Part shown: positions 5,019-7,034 of the stretch, piece by piece
Layout: each line of letters begins with the position of its first letter
Position numbering within the stretch: the stretch's first letter is position 1
Assembly (NCBI GenBank): GCA_949280095.1
Contig: CASDHD010000059.1
Span: forward strand, 1 to 7,034
From: an uncultured Bacilli bacterium
Lineage (GTDB): Bacteria; Bacillota_I; Bacilli_A; RF39; UBA660
Length of the DNA: 7,034 nt
Direction: 5' to 3'
Made by a program: the position numbers and the translations under genes
The notes under the pieces: model-generated
The model's input: only the letters and a program-made list of their open reading frames with translations
The model's database searches: none
What the model was told of the DNA's origin: nothing

Positions 5019-7034
5019 TCATTAAACAAATGTCGATTTCTGTGTCAAACTTTCTTTCTCCGCTATAATTAAGAAATAATTCTTTAATAATGCATTCTAT
5101 TTTTTGCTTACCTAAAAGTGGGTAACGTTTAACCATTTTGGATGTGTATCTTTCTACAAATTTCATTAAAAATTGCTCATCCTTAGTCAAACAATATTGT
5201 TTGTGTAATGAAGATATGATTTCTATTTCTAGTTGTTGCAAATATTCTTGTTTGCTTTTCTTATTATCTAGTACATTTCTATTAATGATTTCTTGTAATA
5301 CATCTGGGGATATTATATCTTGCCACTTTTTTGCTAATTCCTCATACAAAGAGGCTTTTAATAAATGTAATCTTTCCTGATTTAAATTATATTTTTTATC
5401 TATTACAGGTTCTAAAGATTCTTTCTTTATCTCATCCATCTTCTCTAATTTTTCTAGTTCATTTGCTTTTATTCTCAAGTTAACAAGAGCATTTTTATAT
5501 TCTTTTTGATAAACTTCAGACGGTTTATTGGTAGGAAAAGAATTATATTCATTTAAATCCCTCCCTCTTACTAAATAAATTATTTTTTGATCTTCTTTTG
5601 AGAGTAAAGTTACTGCTTTTAATAGAATTTCACAAGGATAACCAAGATACTTCGCAAAGTCGATTAAACTTTTATTAACTACTATGTTATTATTAGATAA
5701 CATAGTACCATTTTGTAACGAAATGGTACTTTTTTCTTCTTTGTTTTCACACCATTGAGTTAATTTCTTTATTCCCCTATTATAATTTACATATCCTGCA
5801 CTTTTCTTAAATGAATTATTTTCTCTCAAACTCGTTCCATTTTTAAAATAAACTGCTTCCTTTTGTTTTGGTGGTAATAGATTTATCCATTCTTTCCATG
5901 TGTCTAAAGTTATCTCTGGATGGGCATCCATTAAGTCAATCAATGAATTTTTTTGAATTTGTATTATTTCCTCGGGGTTGTCGCACCAATAAGTTAATTT
6001 CTTTATTCCTGCATTATAATTTATATAGCCTGTACTTTTATTAAACGAATTATTCTCTCTCAAACTAGTTCCATTTCTAAAATAAACTGCTTCCTTTTGT
6101 TTTGTTGGTAGTAGATTTATCCATTTTTTCCATGTATCTAAAGTTATCTCTGGATGGGCATCCATTAAATCAATTAATAGATTTTTTTGAATTTGTATTA
6201 TTTCTTCTTTATTTTTACACCGTTGATTATTTTTCAAATTGTTTTTTGAGGTGCCTTTTTCGGATTTAACTGTTTGTTTCCTATAAGCATTTTCGCGTGA
6301 ATCATCTTCTTTCCAATATCCTTTTACTTTTCTAGAACGAGAAGGATGTCTTAGTTTTTTTAAAGCTTTCGCTTCAATTTGACGAATTCTCTCACGTGTT
6401 ACATTAAAAAATTTGCCTACTTCTTCTAAAGATTTAGGCTGAGTGCCATCCCATCCCACACGTAATTTTAACACAATTCTTTCTTTTTCGGTTAAATCCG
6501 CCATGATTATTTCCAAATCTTTTCGCATAAAGGTTTGTAAAGCTTGTATTTCTGTTTCTGTTCCGGTTTCATTAGGGATTAAATCTCCTAGAAATGTATC
6601 TTCTTTGTCATTAATTGGCATTTCTAGCGAAATAGTTTCTGCATGGTCTTTGAATAATTGTTCTACCTCTTTTTCAGTTATACCCATTTCTTTAGCAATT
6701 TCATTTGGGGTTGGTTCACGGTTAAACTCTAGAGTTAATTGCCTTTGGATACGTATCATTTTATTAATCGTTTCTATCCTATGAACAGGGATACGAATGG
6801 TTTTCGCCTCATTTGCTAGACCAAGTGTAATAGCATGACGAATCCACCAAGTTGCATAGGTAGAAAACTTATATCCCTTTTTAAAGTCAAATTTCTCTAC
6901 TGCTTTCATTAAACCTAAATTTCCATGCTGAATTAAATCGAGAAATTCTAAGCCTCGGTCAACATACCTTTTTGCGATGCTAACCACTAAACGTAAGTTT
7001 GCTGAAGCAAACTTTTTAATAAGCTCTTGTTTAT
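4999..7034 (-). CDS. RpoD-family sigma-70 factor with altered -10 recognition helix and long repeat-bearing C-terminal extension (5' end outside window)
   Basis: The frame is open to the high-coordinate edge; visible upstream residues are KQELIKKFASANLRL before V-V-S-I-A-K-R, so the gene starts off-window. Residues are numbered from the GTG at 6987. Sigma region 2 is clear: DLIQ (17-20), the melting aromatics Tyr39, Phe41, Tyr44, Trp47 and Trp48, then region 3 (about 70-150) and region 4 with the helix-turn-helix SLEEVGKFFNVTRERIRQIE (186-205), ending at RHPSRS (213-218). The -35 contact residues of region 4.2 look standard. In region 2.4, His51 and Leu55 replace Gln437 and Arg441 (E. coli numbers). 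His21 replaces Glu407 in region 2.2. A charged linker (222-256) leads to two 78-residue tandem repeats (257-334, 335-412), a diverged copy (about 451-510) and a helical tail to 662. Primary sigmas stop shortly after region 4, so this is more likely an alternative sigma or a specialised relative than the housekeeping RpoD. Confidence 0.93.
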   Translation of the reverse strand, partial: KQELIKKFASANLRLVVSIAKRYVDRGLEFLDLIQHGNLGLMKAVEKFDFKKGYKFSTYATWWIRHAITLGLANEAKTIRIPVHRIETINKMIRIQRQLTLEFNREPTPNEIAKEMGITEKEVEQLFKDHAETISLEMPINDKEDTFLGDLIPNETGTETEIQALQTFMRKDLEIIMADLTEKERIVLKLRVGWDGTQPKSLEEVGKFFNVTRERIRQIEAKALKKLRHPSRSRKVKGYWKEDDSRENAYRKQTVKSEKGTSKNNLKNNQRCKNKEEIIQIQKNLLIDLMDAHPEITLDTWKKWINLLPTKQKEAVYFRNGTSLRENNSFNKSTGYINYNAGIKKLTYWCDNPEEIIQIQKNSLIDLMDAHPEITLDTWKEWINLLPPKQKEAVYFKNGTSLRENNSFKKSAGYVNYNRGIKKLTQWCENKEEKSTISLQNGTMLSNNNIVVNKSLIDFAKYLGYPCEILLKAVTLLSKEDQKIIYLVRGRDLNEYNSFPTNKPSEVYQKEYKNALVNLRIKANELEKLEKMDEIKKESLEPVIDKKYNLNQERLHLLKASLYEELAKKWQDIISPDVLQEIINRNVLDNKKSKQEYLQQLEIEIISSLHKQYCLTKDEQFLMKFVERYTSKMVKRYPLLGKQKIECIIKELFLNYSGERKFDTEIDICLMRSYNKM
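5458..5637 (-). repeat. Diverged third copy of the sigma-tail repeat
   Basis: Residues about 451-510 of the sigma protein follow the same pattern as the two clean repeats: a helix, then LLSKEDQKIIYL, GRDLNEYNSF (475-484) and a final helix ending in basic and leucine residues. These align with LLPPKQKEAVYF, the GTSLRENNSF segment and GIKKL of the clean units, with a few insertions. Similarity is only at protein level. Confidence 0.6.
5680..5707. repeat. Perfect 11-bp inverted repeat inside the sigma gene
   Basis: TACTATGTTAT (5680-5690) is the exact reverse complement of ATAACATAGTA (5697-5707), separated by six bases. It lies in the coding sequence for residues about 427-436, just after the second tandem repeat. 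Its right arm overlaps the left arm of the next inverted repeat by four bases. Confidence 0.85.
5704..5730. repeat. Perfect 10-bp inverted repeat adjoining the tandem-repeat boundary
   Basis: AGTACCATTT (5704-5713) is the exact reverse complement of AAATGGTACT (5721-5730), with a seven-base loop. On the plus strand it is followed by a T run, which resembles a terminator. On the coding strand it lies about ten bases past the end of the recognisable third-copy start. It shares bases 5704-5707 with the neighbouring 11-bp inverted repeat, so the two full hairpins cannot form at once. Confidence 0.85.
5752..5985 (-). repeat. Tandem repeat unit 2 (234 bp, 78 residues) in the sigma tail
   Basis: Encodes residues 335-412. 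It matches unit 1 at 67 of 78 residues and at about 205 of 234 bases (hand count), without indels. Conserved blocks are EEIIQIQKN, LIDLMDAHPEITLDTWK, KQKEAVYF, NGTSLRENNSF and GIKKLT. After this unit the sequence starts a further copy (C-E-N-K-E-E) that breaks off within about seven codons. Confidence 0.93.
5986..6219 (-). repeat. Tandem repeat unit 1 (234 bp, 78 residues) in the sigma tail
   Basis: Encodes residues 257-334, directly after the charged linker that follows sigma region 4. It is in frame and in direct tandem with unit 2. The differences are spread along the unit and are richest at the unit boundary. Many base differences are silent, suggesting that selection keeps the protein sequence. 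Confidence 0.93.

Noticed and set aside
5704..5735. Plus-strand intrinsic terminator
   Set aside because: The hairpin plus T run fits the shape, but the stem is AT-rich and no plus-strand gene lies upstream to terminate. It is listed as an inverted repeat instead.
5752..6219. CRISPR or other non-coding repeat array
   Set aside because: The units are contiguous without spacers, 234 bp long and in frame in a protein-coding gene.
6985..6987. GTG at 6987 as the true start of the sigma gene
   Set aside because: The same frame stays open to the window edge and the upstream codons encode conserved sigma region 2 residues (ASANLRL), so the gene is simply cut by the window.

Overview
The window suggests a low-GC (roughly 30% by eye) Gram-positive bacterium of the Firmicutes (Bacillota). 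The reasons are the AT-rich codon use, purine-rich Shine-Dalgarno sites before almost every gene, and the ruvA-ruvB...queA-tgt order typical of that phylum. TGA is used as a stop and tryptophan is encoded by TGG, so this is not a UGA-recoded Mollicute. An exact genus cannot be read from the sequence. Every gene lies on the minus strand, so transcription runs from high to low coordinates.

Region 1 (7034 down to about 4991) holds most of a sigma-70 (RpoD-type) gene whose 5' end lies outside the window. Sigma regions 2 to 4 are well conserved, but the -10 recognition helix carries changes, notably His where primary sigmas have Gln (E. coli Q437) and Leu where they have Arg (R441). After region 4 the protein continues for about 440 residues. 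This tail contains two nearly identical 78-residue tandem repeats plus at least one diverged copy. A palindromic segment lies at the repeat boundary. The gene ends in an intrinsic terminator that overlaps its own stop codon.

Region 2 (4989 down to 1) is one compact operon. It starts from a strong extended -10 promoter placed directly behind that terminator. Its order is ruvA, ruvB (Holliday-junction branch migration), an unknown 257-residue protein, a thymidylate-kinase-like protein, a second unknown 257-residue protein, queA and the first codons of a likely tgt (both queuosine tRNA modification). Intergenic gaps are 2 to 18 bases. ruvAB and queA-tgt are normally adjacent in Firmicutes, so the three genes between them look like an inserted cassette. 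The two unknown proteins are paralogues of each other that flank the kinase.

The most interesting parts are the divergent sigma factor with its repeated C-terminal extension, and the paralogue-kinase-paralogue cassette inside a conserved housekeeping operon. No RNA genes, CRISPR arrays, transposases or attachment sites were seen, and no stretch longer than 60 bases lacks a gene.
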